A stretch of 64,000 bases of DNA from Myxococcus sp. RHSTA-1-4 (GTDB taxonomy: Bacteria > Myxococcota > Myxococcia > Myxococcales > Myxococcaceae). The notes below the pieces were generated by a model. It saw only the letters and a list, made by a program, of their open reading frames with translations, made no database searches and was not told where the DNA came from. Where the stretch lies: assembly GCF_020037125.1 (NCBI RefSeq), contig NZ_JAIQDG010000024.1, positions 62,001-126,000 of the forward strand, read 5' to 3'. This document shows positions 34,301-42,717 of this stretch, piece by piece. The position numbers were made by a program, and so were the translations under genes. Each line of letters begins with the position of its first letter. Within the stretch, counting starts at the first letter, position 1.

Positions 34301-35547
34301 GGCGACGCCGCGCATGGGTGCCGGCGCTGGTGCTGGCGCTGGCCGCCTGTAGCGACGGCTCGAAGGTGGATGGGGTGGAGCCGCCGGAGGACCTCGAGTA
34401 CGCGCACCCGGAGCCCTGGGTGGAAGGAACGTTCATTCCACCGCCCGGCCCCGGCGGGCGCATCCTCATCACCAACAGCCTGGACGACACGCTCAGCCTC
34501 ATCGAGCTGGACACCGTGGGCACGCCCGGCTTCAAGGAGCTGGCCCGCGTACCGGTGGGGCTCAACCCCGTGGAGCTGGAGGGGCCGCACCACACGGCGG
34601 TGTCGCCCGCGGGTGACTTCTTTTACGTCGGCATCTCCAACTACGTGCCGGGCGGAGGCTCGGGGCCGCATGGCACGCACGGCACGGGCTCGGAGGATGG
34701 GTACTGCCTGAAGCTGGATGCGCGGACCCATCGGTTGGTGGGCTCCGTGCGCGTGGACCCGAACCCGGGCGACGTCATCGCCAGCCGGGACGGGCTCACG
34801 CTGTACCAGACGCACTTCGACACCTTGAAGATTGCGGAGCTGGCGCGGCAGGGCATCACCGACGAGCGGCGGATGGACGCGCGGCTGGCCATCATCGACG
34901 CGGCGACGATGAGCCGGAAGGCCATGGTGGACGTGTGCCCCGCGCCGCACGCGGTTCGCCTGTCCCGGGACGAGCGCACCGCGTACGTCGCGTGCTGGTC
35001 GGACGAGGTGGCGATTGTCGACCTCACCGCGAACCCGCCCGGCGTGCAGCGGGTGAAGGTCTCCGCCAACGTGGGCACGGCGGTGAATCCCCGGCACGCG
35101 CCGTACGCGCTCACGCTGTCGCCCACCACGGGCGAGGCGTGGGTCAGCTCCACGGCCAGCCGGCAGGTGCAGGTGCTCAACCCCATCACGCGCGCCATGG
35201 ACCCGGCGCGCACCGTGCAGGGACTGCGCGGCCCGCCGATGTTCGGGGCCTTCACCTCGGACGGGCGCACGCTCTACATGCCCTACCAGCTCGTGGACGC
35301 GCTGGCGGTCATCGACCCGGCGACGGGCCTCGTGCTGCGCGAGGTGGACCTGGCCTCCGCCGGCTGCGTCAACGCGCATCAGGTGGAGCTGACGCCGGAC
35401 GAGCGCTACGGGCTCGTCGTCTGCGAGGGAGACCACCAGGGCCCGGGCACGCTGCACGCGGTGGACCTGGCGGAGGGCGCGGTGGTGGGCACGGTGCGGG
35501 TGGGCCTCTTCCCGGACTCGGTGAGCATCCTGGGAGGCCGGCCATGA
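34297..35547 (+). CDS. YncE-type beta-propeller lipoprotein
   Basis: A 416-residue lipoprotein (lipobox VLALAAC). The rest is a seven-bladed-type propeller with YVTN/YncE-like blades: ILITNSLDDTLSLIELD, AYVACWSDEVAIVDLTA, AWVSSTASRQVQVLN and GTLHAVDLAEGAVVGTV. Members of this class hold substrates or partners and often accompany cytochromes. Its start overlaps the previous stop by ATGA, and its own stop overlaps the next start, so the three genes are translationally coupled. Confidence 0.8.
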   Translation: MRRRRAWVPALVLALAACSDGSKVDGVEPPEDLEYAHPEPWVEGTFIPPPGPGGRILITNSLDDTLSLIELDTVGTPGFKELARVPVGLNPVELEGPHHTAVSPAGDFFYVGISNYVPGGGSGPHGTHGTGSEDGYCLKLDARTHRLVGSVRVDPNPGDVIASRDGLTLYQTHFDTLKIAELARQGITDERRMDARLAIIDAATMSRKAMVDVCPAPHAVRLSRDERTAYVACWSDEVAIVDLTANPPGVQRVKVSANVGTAVNPRHAPYALTLSPTTGEAWVSSTASRQVQVLNPITRAMDPARTVQGLRGPPMFGAFTSDGRTLYMPYQLVDALAVIDPATGLVLREVDLASAGCVNAHQVELTPDERYGLVVCEGDHQGPGTLHAVDLAEGAVVGTVRVGLFPDSVSILGGRP

Positions 35548-36260
35548 GACTCGCGGGGTGGACGGCGGTGGCGCTCGCTGCTTTCGCGGCGGGCTGCGGT
35601 GGCGACGACGGTCCGGTGTCCGCGGCCGAGTACGGCGAGGTGCTGTTCAACGACGCGCGCCTGTCGGAGAGCACGTTCAACCGCTTCTCGTGCGCCACGT
35701 GCCATGCGACGACGCCCACGCCTCCGGCGGGGCGGCTGGACTCGGGCTACACGCTGTATGACTCGGCCTTCCGGGGGAGCTGGTGGGGCGGGTACGAGAC
35801 GCGCCTGCTGGACGCGGTGAACTTCTGCTACGTCAACTTCATGCGGGGCGTGGCGCCGCTGACGGAGGACTCTCCCCAGAGCCGCGCGCTGTACGAGTAC
35901 CTGGTGAGCATCAGCCCCAGTCGCGACGCGAAGCCGCTGCCCTTCACGGTGGTGAAGGACGCCACCGAGGTGGCGCGAGGCAGCAGGGCGCGAGGGCAGG
36001 AGGTGTACCGCGCGGCCTGCCAGGGCTGCCACGGCGAGCCGCACACGGGCGCGGGCCGGCTGACGGAGCTGGCCTCGGTGCTGCCGGAGGTGACGGCGGA
36101 CTACGGTGAGCTGTTCCCCGGCGTGCCACCGTCGGTGGTGGTCATCGAGAAGGTGCGTCACGGCCAGTTCTTCGGCGTCGGCGGCAACATGCCGCTCTAC
36201 AGCGCCGAGGCCCTGTCCGACGCCGACCTGGGAGCGCTGCTCACCTTCCTGGAGCTGTGA
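35544..36260 (+). CDS. diheme cytochrome c lipoprotein
   Basis: A 238-residue lipoprotein (lipobox FAAGC). It has two c-type haem sites: CATCH near residue 53 and CQGCH near 163. Between them, LDAVNFCYVNFMRGVAPL followed by RALYEYLVSISP recalls the SoxA-type diheme fold. It is shorter than MauG/peroxidase diheme proteins. Possible distal ligands include Met in GNMPLY and RGQ-type text, but these cannot be assigned without a structure. It is the last gene of the four-gene operon and would give it a redox step at the cell surface. Confidence 0.8.
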   Translation: MRLAGWTAVALAAFAAGCGGDDGPVSAAEYGEVLFNDARLSESTFNRFSCATCHATTPTPPAGRLDSGYTLYDSAFRGSWWGGYETRLLDAVNFCYVNFMRGVAPLTEDSPQSRALYEYLVSISPSRDAKPLPFTVVKDATEVARGSRARGQEVYRAACQGCHGEPHTGAGRLTELASVLPEVTADYGELFPGVPPSVVVIEKVRHGQFFGVGGNMPLYSAEALSDADLGALLTFLEL

Positions 36261-36395
36261 TGCCGGGGCGCGCCTGGCCACGAGCCCACGCCGGGCCGGG
36301 CGCCGCGCCGTCCCGGCCCTCGCGGTCAGCCGGCATGAGGCCGGCACGTCAGGGCCGGGGTGATGGGGCCGCGCCCCACCGAGGAGAGGAAGACG

Positions 36396-36890
36396 ATGCT
36401 GGCCTGCATGGATGTGGACTACCGCCCCGATGTCACCGTGGCCGCGTGTGTCCTCTTCCGCGACTGGGCGGATGCCGTGGAGGCCTCGCATCTCATCGAC
36501 CGCGGCCCGCCCGCCGCGCCCTATGAGCCCGGCCAGTTCTACCGCCGCGAGCTGCCCCACCTGCTGCGCGTGCTCTCCGCCGTGCAGGAGCCGCTGGAGG
36601 CCATCGTCGTGGACGGCTACGTGTGGCTCGGCGAGGACAAGCCCGGCCTGGGCGCCCACCTGCACGAGGCGCTCCACCGCACCGTGCCCGTCATCGGCGT
36701 GGCGAAGACGGCCTACGTCACCACCGGCCCCGCCATTCCCGTGCTGCGCGGGCAGAGCCTGCGCCCCCTGTTCGTCACCGCCGTCGGCCTCGGCACCGAC
36801 ACCGCCGCGGACTACGTCCGGAGGATGCACGGGGCCTCGCGCCTGCCCACCCTGCTGAGCCGGGTGGACCGCCTGTGCCGCGAGTCCTGA
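36396..36890 (+). CDS. nfi: compact endonuclease V homologue
   Basis: A 164-residue protein. The ATG at 36396 follows GAGGAGAGG. The family's catalytic acids are present: Asp in MDVDYRP, Glu in PYEPGQFYRRELPHL, and Asp in VVDGYVWLG, followed by GLGAHL and IGVAK. Endonuclease V cleaves near deoxyinosine and other deaminated bases, or inosine in RNA. It is about 60 residues shorter than the Escherichia coli enzyme because the N-terminal helical region is missing, and the usual HPR wedge text reads GEDKP. It may act more weakly or on a different substrate. Confidence 0.82.
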   Translation: MLACMDVDYRPDVTVAACVLFRDWADAVEASHLIDRGPPAAPYEPGQFYRRELPHLLRVLSAVQEPLEAIVVDGYVWLGEDKPGLGAHLHEALHRTVPVIGVAKTAYVTTGPAIPVLRGQSLRPLFVTAVGLGTDTAADYVRRMHGASRLPTLLSRVDRLCRES

Positions 36891-36929
36891 CCGGGGCTCG
36901 TTGGCCCTGACCTCCGCGCGCGTACGGGC

Positions 36930-38090
36930 TCAGGCCCCCCCATCCGGCTTGCCCAGCAGCACGCCACCGGACTCCACGTACCAGGAGTCCGCCGCCGCTC
37001 CGTGCTGGGCGAAGGTGTGGATGTCGCGGAAGCGGCGCTGCATCGGAGCGCTGTCCCGCGCCGCGTTGCCACCCATGGCCATGTAGCAGGTGTCCACCAC
37101 CTGCGCGGCCGTCTCCGCCACCCAGGTGAGGGTGCTCATGATGCGGGGCATCAGCGCGGGCGCCGCCTCCGGCGCCTTCGTGGCGGTGGTCCACAGCAGC
37201 TCCGCCTCGGTGCGCACCATGGCGCGGACCGCGCGCAGCGTGGCCTCGGCGCGGCCCAGCTTGTGCCGGAAGAGCTGCGACTCGGCCATCGTCGACGAGG
37301 CATACAGCCGCTTCTTCCCCGCCCGCGCGTAGGCGACGAGGTCGTCGATGGCGCCCTGGGCAATGCCCACCGCGACGGCGCCCATGTGCAGCGCGAACTG
37401 CGGCACCGGCGTCACGTACAGCGGCCCCGGCCACTTCGGCGCGCCCGTGAAGATGTCGAGCGTGTACTCCTGTGGGACGAACAGGTCCTCCGCCGTGAAG
37501 TCATGGCTGCCGGTGCCGCGCAGGCCGAGCACGTGCCAGTTGTCGAGCACCCGCCCCTGCTGCGCGGGGAACAACATGGCGCGCGAGGCTGGCAGGCCGG
37601 GGATGGGCCCCGGCATCGGCTTGCCATCCTGGAGCAGCACGCAGTTGGCCATCATCCAGTGGCAGTGCTGGCTGCCGGTGGCGAAGCTCCAGCGCCCGGT
37701 GATGCGGTAGCCGCCGGGGACGATGCGCGCCTCGCCCTGCGCGGAGAAGGCACCCGCCAGGACGACGTCCGGCCCCTTGCCGTAGATGTCCCGGAAGACG
37801 GAGGTCTCCAGCAGCGCGAACAGGTGCGGAGCCTCGGAGGCCAGCATCGCCGTCCACCCGATGGAGCCGTCCGCGCGGGAAATCGTCTCCAGCACCTCCA
37901 TGGCCGTCAGCAGGTCCACCTCCTCGCCGCCGAGCTCTCGCGGAACGGACATGCGGAACACCCCCGCCGTCCGGAGCTGGGCGAGCACATCCGCGGGCAG
38001 GGTGCGCGCCGCCTCCGTCTCCGGCCCCTTGGCCTGGATGAAAGGCACCAGCGCACGCACCGCTTCCAGTACCGACTTCCGTGTCGTCAT
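36930..38090 (-). CDS. acyl-CoA dehydrogenase-like flavin monooxygenase
   Basis: A 386-residue protein with the acyl-CoA dehydrogenase fold: an N-terminal helical part with PRELGGEEVD, a middle beta part (GRWSFATGSQHCHW, GTGSHDFTAEDLFVP), and a C-terminal helical bundle. The catalytic base of classic acyl-CoA dehydrogenases is not visible. The GRWSFATGSQH block is typical of the two-component flavin hydroxylases of this superfamily (HsaA/HpaB/DszC group). It would use reduced flavin supplied by a reductase, which is not in this window. It is divergent from the PhoX gene. Confidence 0.78.
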   Translation of the reverse strand: MTTRKSVLEAVRALVPFIQAKGPETEAARTLPADVLAQLRTAGVFRMSVPRELGGEEVDLLTAMEVLETISRADGSIGWTAMLASEAPHLFALLETSVFRDIYGKGPDVVLAGAFSAQGEARIVPGGYRITGRWSFATGSQHCHWMMANCVLLQDGKPMPGPIPGLPASRAMLFPAQQGRVLDNWHVLGLRGTGSHDFTAEDLFVPQEYTLDIFTGAPKWPGPLYVTPVPQFALHMGAVAVGIAQGAIDDLVAYARAGKKRLYASSTMAESQLFRHKLGRAEATLRAVRAMVRTEAELLWTTATKAPEAAPALMPRIMSTLTWVAETAAQVVDTCYMAMGGNAARDSAPMQRRFRDIHTFAQHGAAADSWYVESGGVLLGKPDGGA

Positions 38091-38246
38091 GGGTCATCCC
38101 CCCTGCGTCTGTCCCTTTATACGGCGCGGGCCCGCAGCCCTGGCTGCCCCGCGGGCGGGAGGATTCGAGGTGTGTCCGGCAACCAACCCGGCCCGCGTCT
38201 TTCTAAGGGCTTCCCCGCGGGCCCGACCTGAGCGACAACCCGGTCC

Positions 38247-39407
38247 ATGCAACGCCGTCACTTCCTGCGCTTCACCGCCCTCGGGGGCAGCGCGCTCGCC
38301 CTGGGCAGCCTCGGCTTCTGGCGTGGCGTGTACGCCGGTCCACCCCAGCCGGGCCCCGGCCCCTACGGCCCGCTGGCGAGCGCACCGGACGCCCATGGAC
38401 TGCTCCTGGCCCGCGGCTTCACCTCGCGCGTCATCGCCCGCAGCGGCGACAGGGTGCCGGGCACGGACTACACGTGGCACATGGCTCCGGACGGCGGCGC
38501 CTGTTTCTCCCTGCCGGACGGCGGCTGGGTGTACACGAGCAACAGCGAGGTGTCCCCCGGCGGCGGCGTGTCCGCGGTGCGCTTCGGCCACACCGGCGAG
38601 GTGAAGGGCGCGTACCGCATCCTCTCCGGCACGCACGTCAACTGCGCCGGCGGTCCCACGCCGTGGGGCACGTGGCTGTCCTGCGAGGAGTTCCCTCGCG
38701 GCCGTGTCTGGGAGTGCGACCCGACGCGGCCCGGCCAGGGCGTGGCGCGGCCCGCGCTGGGCGCCTTCACACACGAGGCCGTGGCGGTGGACCCGGTGGG
38801 CCGGCGCCTGTACCTCACCGAGGACACACCGGACGGGCGCTTCTACCGCTTCACCCCGGCGAAGTGGCCGTCACTGGAGGCGGGCACGCTGGAGGCCGCG
38901 CGTGTCTCGGGCGACGTGATGAAGGGCGCGCGGGTGGAGTGGGTGCCGGTGTCGCCGGACGCGCCCGCCTCCGCGCAGCCGGACGCGCGGGAGACGACGG
39001 TGTTCCGCGGCGGCGAGGGGTGCTGGTACGACGGTGGCGTCGTCTACTTCACCACCAAGCGGGACAACCGCGTCTGGGCGCTCACGCTGCTCACCGGGCG
39101 GCTGGAGGTGCTCTACGAGGCGGCGCGCTACCCGGGCGCTCCGCTGGTGGGCGTGGACAACGTCACCGTGTCTCGCGCGCGGGAGCTTTTCGTGTGCGAG
39201 GACGGGGATGACATGCAGATCTGCCTCCTCACGCCGGACCGGAAGGTGTCGCCGTTCCTCCAGGTGATGGGGCACCGGGGCTCGGAGCTGGCGGGCGCGG
39301 CCTTCAGCCCGGACGGACAGCGGCTCTACTTCAGCTCCCAGCGCGGCACCGACGGACGGGGCATCACCTACGAGGTGACGGGCCCCTTCCGCGCCGAGGC
39401 GGCCTGA
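38247..39407 (+). CDS. PhoX-type alkaline phosphatase (DUF839), Tat-exported
   Basis: A 386-residue protein beginning MQRRHFLRFTALGGSALAL, a twin-arginine signal. The body carries PhoX blocks: HMAPDGGACF, THVNCAGGPTPWGTWLSCEE, THEAVAVDPVGRRLYLTED and RFYRFTPAKW. PhoX enzymes are calcium- and iron-dependent phosphomonoesterases acting outside the cytoplasm. It is shorter than the founding PhoX proteins (about 600-700 residues), a size common in this subfamily. The signal and motifs are seen; the exact substrate is inferred. Confidence 0.8.
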   Translation: MQRRHFLRFTALGGSALALGSLGFWRGVYAGPPQPGPGPYGPLASAPDAHGLLLARGFTSRVIARSGDRVPGTDYTWHMAPDGGACFSLPDGGWVYTSNSEVSPGGGVSAVRFGHTGEVKGAYRILSGTHVNCAGGPTPWGTWLSCEEFPRGRVWECDPTRPGQGVARPALGAFTHEAVAVDPVGRRLYLTEDTPDGRFYRFTPAKWPSLEAGTLEAARVSGDVMKGARVEWVPVSPDAPASAQPDARETTVFRGGEGCWYDGGVVYFTTKRDNRVWALTLLTGRLEVLYEAARYPGAPLVGVDNVTVSRARELFVCEDGDDMQICLLTPDRKVSPFLQVMGHRGSELAGAAFSPDGQRLYFSSQRGTDGRGITYEVTGPFRAEAA

Positions 39408-39435
39408 GCCGGGGCGCCCGACGTTTTCGTACAGT

Positions 39436-39493
39436 GCCTCCCGCACCTCGGCCAGGGAGGCAACCATCCTCCTGGAAACCTCCCGTCGGGAGG
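39436..39493. terminator. tandem hairpins after the phoX gene
   Basis: GCCTCCC at 39436 pairs with GGGAGGC at about 39455-39461, and CCTCCC-GTC-GGGAGG at 39479-39493 forms a second perfect six-pair hairpin. There is no long T run, so they may be a weak terminator or leader structure before the next gene. Confidence 0.35.
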
Positions 39494-39510
39494 CTTACCT
39501 TTCGCGGCGG

Positions 39511-40533
39511 ATGCCCCCGCACCCACCCTCACAGCTCGGGCTGTTCGACGCTCCGGCCTCCGAGCGCCCGGAGGGTGCCGCGCGCGAGGAAGCAGCACCG
39601 CATCCCCCGCCGCCCACGCGTGAGGAGGCACTGCCCCAGGCCCCCGGCCCGTCTCACCGGCTGCCCGCGCGCGAGGACGCACAGCCCCCAACCACGGACC
39701 TGTCTCACCGGCTGCCCACGCACGAGGACGCACAGCCCCCAACCACGGACCTGTCTCACCGGCTGCCCGCGCACGAGGACGCACAGCCCCCAACCACGGA
39801 CCTGCCCCACCGGGTACCCGCGCGGGAGGACGCGCTGCACCTGGCCTCGGACCTGGCGCGCCGGCTGTCGGCGGTGCTCGGCGTGCCGGTCCACCTGCGC
39901 CTCAACGACAACCGCGCCACGCTGGTGAGCTTCCGCAGGGGGCCGGAGGGACTGAAGCTGCGCGTGCACCACCTCTTCCTCGGCGCCCCGGACGAAGTCG
40001 TTCGCGCCATGGCACGCTACGCGGGCCGGAACGACGCCGCCGCGCGCGAGGTCCTGGAGGCCTACGCCCACTCGCGCCGGACCCTCGTGCGCCGCGAGCG
40101 CCGCCCGGGCAAGCCCCTGCGCTCGCGGGGCCGCTGCTTCGACCTGCACGCCCTCTTCGCCCGCCTCAACGCCACGTACTTCGACGGCCGCGTGCGGGTG
40201 GACATCGGCTGGGCTCGCAAGCCGGGCCGGGCGCGGCGCCGCAGCATCCACCTGGGCGGCTACGACGCGCGGCTCCGCGAGATTCGCATCCACCCCGCGC
40301 TGGACCGGCCGCACGTGCCGGCCTTCGCCGTGGACTACCTCGTCTTCCACGCCATGCTGCACGCGGACCTCGCCGGGCCGGACGACCCGGGCCTTCCCGG
40401 AGACGGAGACGGCGAGGGCCGCTGCGCCCCCGAGCACACCCCCGCCTTCCTCGAGCGCGAGGCCGCCTTCCCCCTGCGCGACTCGGCGCAACGCTGGCTG
40501 GCGGACAACCTCACCTCCCTGATGCGCGGTTGA
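39511..40533 (+). CDS. SprT-like domain protein with altered HAMLH motif
   Basis: A 340-residue protein, start not certain. The N-terminal third is Pro/Glu-rich and contains four copies of a 17-residue repeat (SHRLPAREDAQPPTTDL). The C-terminal third resembles SprT/WLM-type metallopeptidases: DLHALFARLNATYFDGRV, the GYDARLREIRIHPAL strand, then VDYLVFHAMLHA. The zinc-binding motif of the family is HExxH. Here the glutamate is alanine (HAMLH, codons 40350-40364), so hydrolysis is not expected in the normal way. It may be a binding protein, or a nearby acid may substitute. Confidence 0.72.
   Translation: MPPHPPSQLGLFDAPASERPEGAAREEAAPHPPPPTREEALPQAPGPSHRLPAREDAQPPTTDLSHRLPTHEDAQPPTTDLSHRLPAHEDAQPPTTDLPHRVPAREDALHLASDLARRLSAVLGVPVHLRLNDNRATLVSFRRGPEGLKLRVHHLFLGAPDEVVRAMARYAGRNDAAAREVLEAYAHSRRTLVRRERRPGKPLRSRGRCFDLHALFARLNATYFDGRVRVDIGWARKPGRARRRSIHLGGYDARLREIRIHPALDRPHVPAFAVDYLVFHAMLHADLAGPDDPGLPGDGDGEGRCAPEHTPAFLEREAAFPLRDSAQRWLADNLTSLMRG
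39652..39833. repeat. 51-bp in-frame tandem repeat
   Basis: Units begin at 39652, 39703, 39754 and (degenerate) 39805, with period exactly 51 bases. Each encodes the same 17-residue unit, and copies differ at only a few bases. The period is a multiple of three, so copy number can change by slippage without breaking the frame. Confidence 0.85.
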
Positions 40534-40616
40534 CCCGCGGGAGCTGTCCACGAGCGCCGGACGGTGCCCCGAGACAGTAGCGGCGACAGGCCCGCTCGCT
40601 GCATGCTCCACGGGGA

Positions 40617-41018
40617 ATGCGCTACTTCAGCGTGGAAGAGGCCAACCGGCTGGTGCCGCTGCTGACCCGCACGTTCGAGCGCGTCCGTCCCTGGGTGGAC
40701 CGGGCGGAGCAGCTCGCGGACGCGCTGGGCTCGAAGGAGAGCGCCGCCGACGCGCACCTGAACACCCTGCGTGAGGAGCGGGACGCGCTGCTGGAGCGCA
40801 TCCGCGGCGAGCTGCTCCAGCTCCAGGAGATGGGACTGGAAATCAAGGGCGCGGACGGGCTCGTGGACTTCCGGGCGCACCGGGGCGACGACCCGGTGTA
40901 CCTCTGCTGGCGCTTCGGCGAGCCATCCGTCACGCACTGGCACGAGCTGCAGGACGGCTTCGCGGGACGCCGCCCCATCGACAGTCCGGACGAGTTCGCG
41001 CCCACCTACCTCAGCTGA
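40617..41018 (+). CDS. DUF2203 family protein
   Basis: A 133-residue cytoplasmic protein. It opens RYFSVEEANRLVPLL, has a long central helix, and ends with ADGLVDFRAHRGDDPVYLCW and the WRFGEPSVTHWHEL block that marks the DUF2203 family. The function of the family is not established. It is convergent with the next gene with a 13-base gap. Confidence 0.8.
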   Translation: MRYFSVEEANRLVPLLTRTFERVRPWVDRAEQLADALGSKESAADAHLNTLREERDALLERIRGELLQLQEMGLEIKGADGLVDFRAHRGDDPVYLCWRFGEPSVTHWHELQDGFAGRRPIDSPDEFAPTYLS

Positions 41019-41031
41019 CGGCGCGCGCGCC

Positions 41032-41634
41032 TCACCCGCCGAGGCTCTTCTGGAGCAGCGACATCTTGTTGCGCGCGGAGAGAATCTGCTGGCGCAGCGA
41101 GTCCGCCTGCCGGGCGATGTCGCCGAACTCCTTCTCCTCGGCGGCCCGCGCCAGCGACTGGGCCTCGTCGGCCACCTGTCCCATGCGCTCGTTCAGGGCC
41201 TGGAAGGTGGTGGCCAGCGCGGCCGTCTCCTCGGGCGTCTTCGCCAGCTGGCGCTGCTGGGCGAACTGCTGCATCTGCACGTTCAGCTCCCCCGCGCTCT
41301 GGCCCATGTTGCCGTAGCGCACGAGCAGGTCCTTGAAGACCTCGGTGCGCGCCTGGAGCTCCTGGGCGCGCTGGTGCACGGCCTCGGCCTGGGCCTGCTG
41401 CCTGTCGCGCACCTTGGAGATGGCGGCCACCAGCGCGGTGACACGCGCGCGGAGCTGGTCGTCCATGTCGGCCAGGCTCTTGAGGGTGGCGGAGGCACGC
41501 TCCAGGTGCTTCTCGGACTGGAGGGGCGCCTTCTGGAGCTGCTCGGACAGGGCCTCGAAGCGCTCCAGTCCTTCGTCGAGGGCCTGTGCGGCGGCCACCA
41601 GCTCCGATTCCTGCGGCGTGTCGCGCTTGCTCAT
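41032..41634 (-). CDS. coiled-coil hypothetical protein
   Basis: A 200-residue protein from the ATG at 41632-41634. It is almost entirely heptad-patterned helix (Ala, Gln, Leu and Glu-rich), with no signal peptide or membrane segment. No family is recognised. Coiled-coil proteins of this kind act as scaffolds or cytoskeletal partners. The longer frame upstream is not supported. Confidence 0.65.
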   Translation of the reverse strand: MSKRDTPQESELVAAAQALDEGLERFEALSEQLQKAPLQSEKHLERASATLKSLADMDDQLRARVTALVAAISKVRDRQQAQAEAVHQRAQELQARTEVFKDLLVRYGNMGQSAGELNVQMQQFAQQRQLAKTPEETAALATTFQALNERMGQVADEAQSLARAAEEKEFGDIARQADSLRQQILSARNKMSLLQKSLGG

Positions 41635-41853
41635 GGTGGCCGGAACCATGGCACGCGCGGTGGCCGGTGTGGTGCTCACGCTTTTAATTCCGGACAGAGC
41701 CCGTGCGCGGACAGCCGCCGCGCGGCGCCGACTGTCCGTCCGTCCGCAGCCCGGGCCTGCCACGAGCGGAGGACACCTGCCCACGGCACGGAGGGATTCC
41801 TACCTTGTACGGAAGGGACGGCGCGCGAGCGCTCGGTACAGGAGGAGAGCGGG

Positions 41854-42552
41854 ATGCCCAGGTCATACAGTTTCGACCACTTTCAGGCCAAGAAGCCCAT
41901 GCAGGCCGCCATCGGTACACCGGAGCGGCTCGGGACCGACGAGGACAAGCAGAAGCTGCTGCGGGGCGAGCTGCGGGAGACGAACCCGGAGGAGATTCCC
42001 GGCGCGCCGGGCGGACTCCACTACGGCATGGCGCACGCGGAGACGGTGAAGCGGCTCCAGGCCCGCCGCGCGACGCGGGCCAAGAAGGAGGCCCGTGGCG
42101 CGGCGGCGACGAAGCGGCCCGCGGGCAAGCGCGCCACCGCGAAGGCGGCCGCGGGGAAGACGCCCACCGCGAGAGCGGCCACCGCGAAGACGCCCACCGA
42201 GGAGCGCACGGGCCGGACGGCGCGGGCGGGCACCGAGGGCCGCGCGAGCAGGACGGCGAAGCCGGCGACGGCGGCGCGCAAGACGCCGAAGGCCCGCGCG
42301 GAGACGGCGGAGACCGGACGCGCCGGCGCCCAGGCGAAGACGCCCACCCGGCCGGAGGCGAAGCAGGGCCTGCTGGGACGCGCGCTCGGCACGGTGGCGA
42401 AGACGGCCATGGGCACGGTGGACCGGGGCTCCAAGGGACTGGCGCGCGCGGCGGCCCTCGCCCGGGAGGTGCGCGCCACCCGGGGCAAGAAGAAGGAGGA
42501 GAAGCCGGACACCTCCGGCGGCACGCGCGGGCGCTCGGGCAAGAAGCGCTAG
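41854..42552 (+). CDS. H1-like basic Lys/Ala-rich protein
   Basis: A 232-residue protein, start at 41854 after GGAGGAGAG. The N-terminal 65 residues are ordinary (MPRSYSFDHFQAKKPMQ). From about 70 onward it is dominated by Lys, Ala, Arg, Thr and Gly with repeated KTPT and RTARA-type units, like eukaryotic histone H1 tails and bacterial H1-like DNA-binding proteins. It ends in a GKKKEEK/GKKR basic cluster. It probably binds DNA or RNA through its charge. No enzyme domain is present. Confidence 0.68.
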   Translation: MPRSYSFDHFQAKKPMQAAIGTPERLGTDEDKQKLLRGELRETNPEEIPGAPGGLHYGMAHAETVKRLQARRATRAKKEARGAAATKRPAGKRATAKAAAGKTPTARAATAKTPTEERTGRTARAGTEGRASRTAKPATAARKTPKARAETAETGRAGAQAKTPTRPEAKQGLLGRALGTVAKTAMGTVDRGSKGLARAAALAREVRATRGKKKEEKPDTSGGTRGRSGKKR

Positions 42553-42717
42553 CCATTCCGGGAAAGGGGCGGCAGCCGCGGCTCGAGGCACAGTGGCCTG
42601 CCCGCCCCCCAGCCCCGCGACCCCTGGCGGGAGCCCGTGCAGGCTGCCCGCCCGTGCTCGCCAGCGGACACCCGCATCCACAACTTCCCCACATCCCATC
42701 GCCCCGAGGTGCAGACC

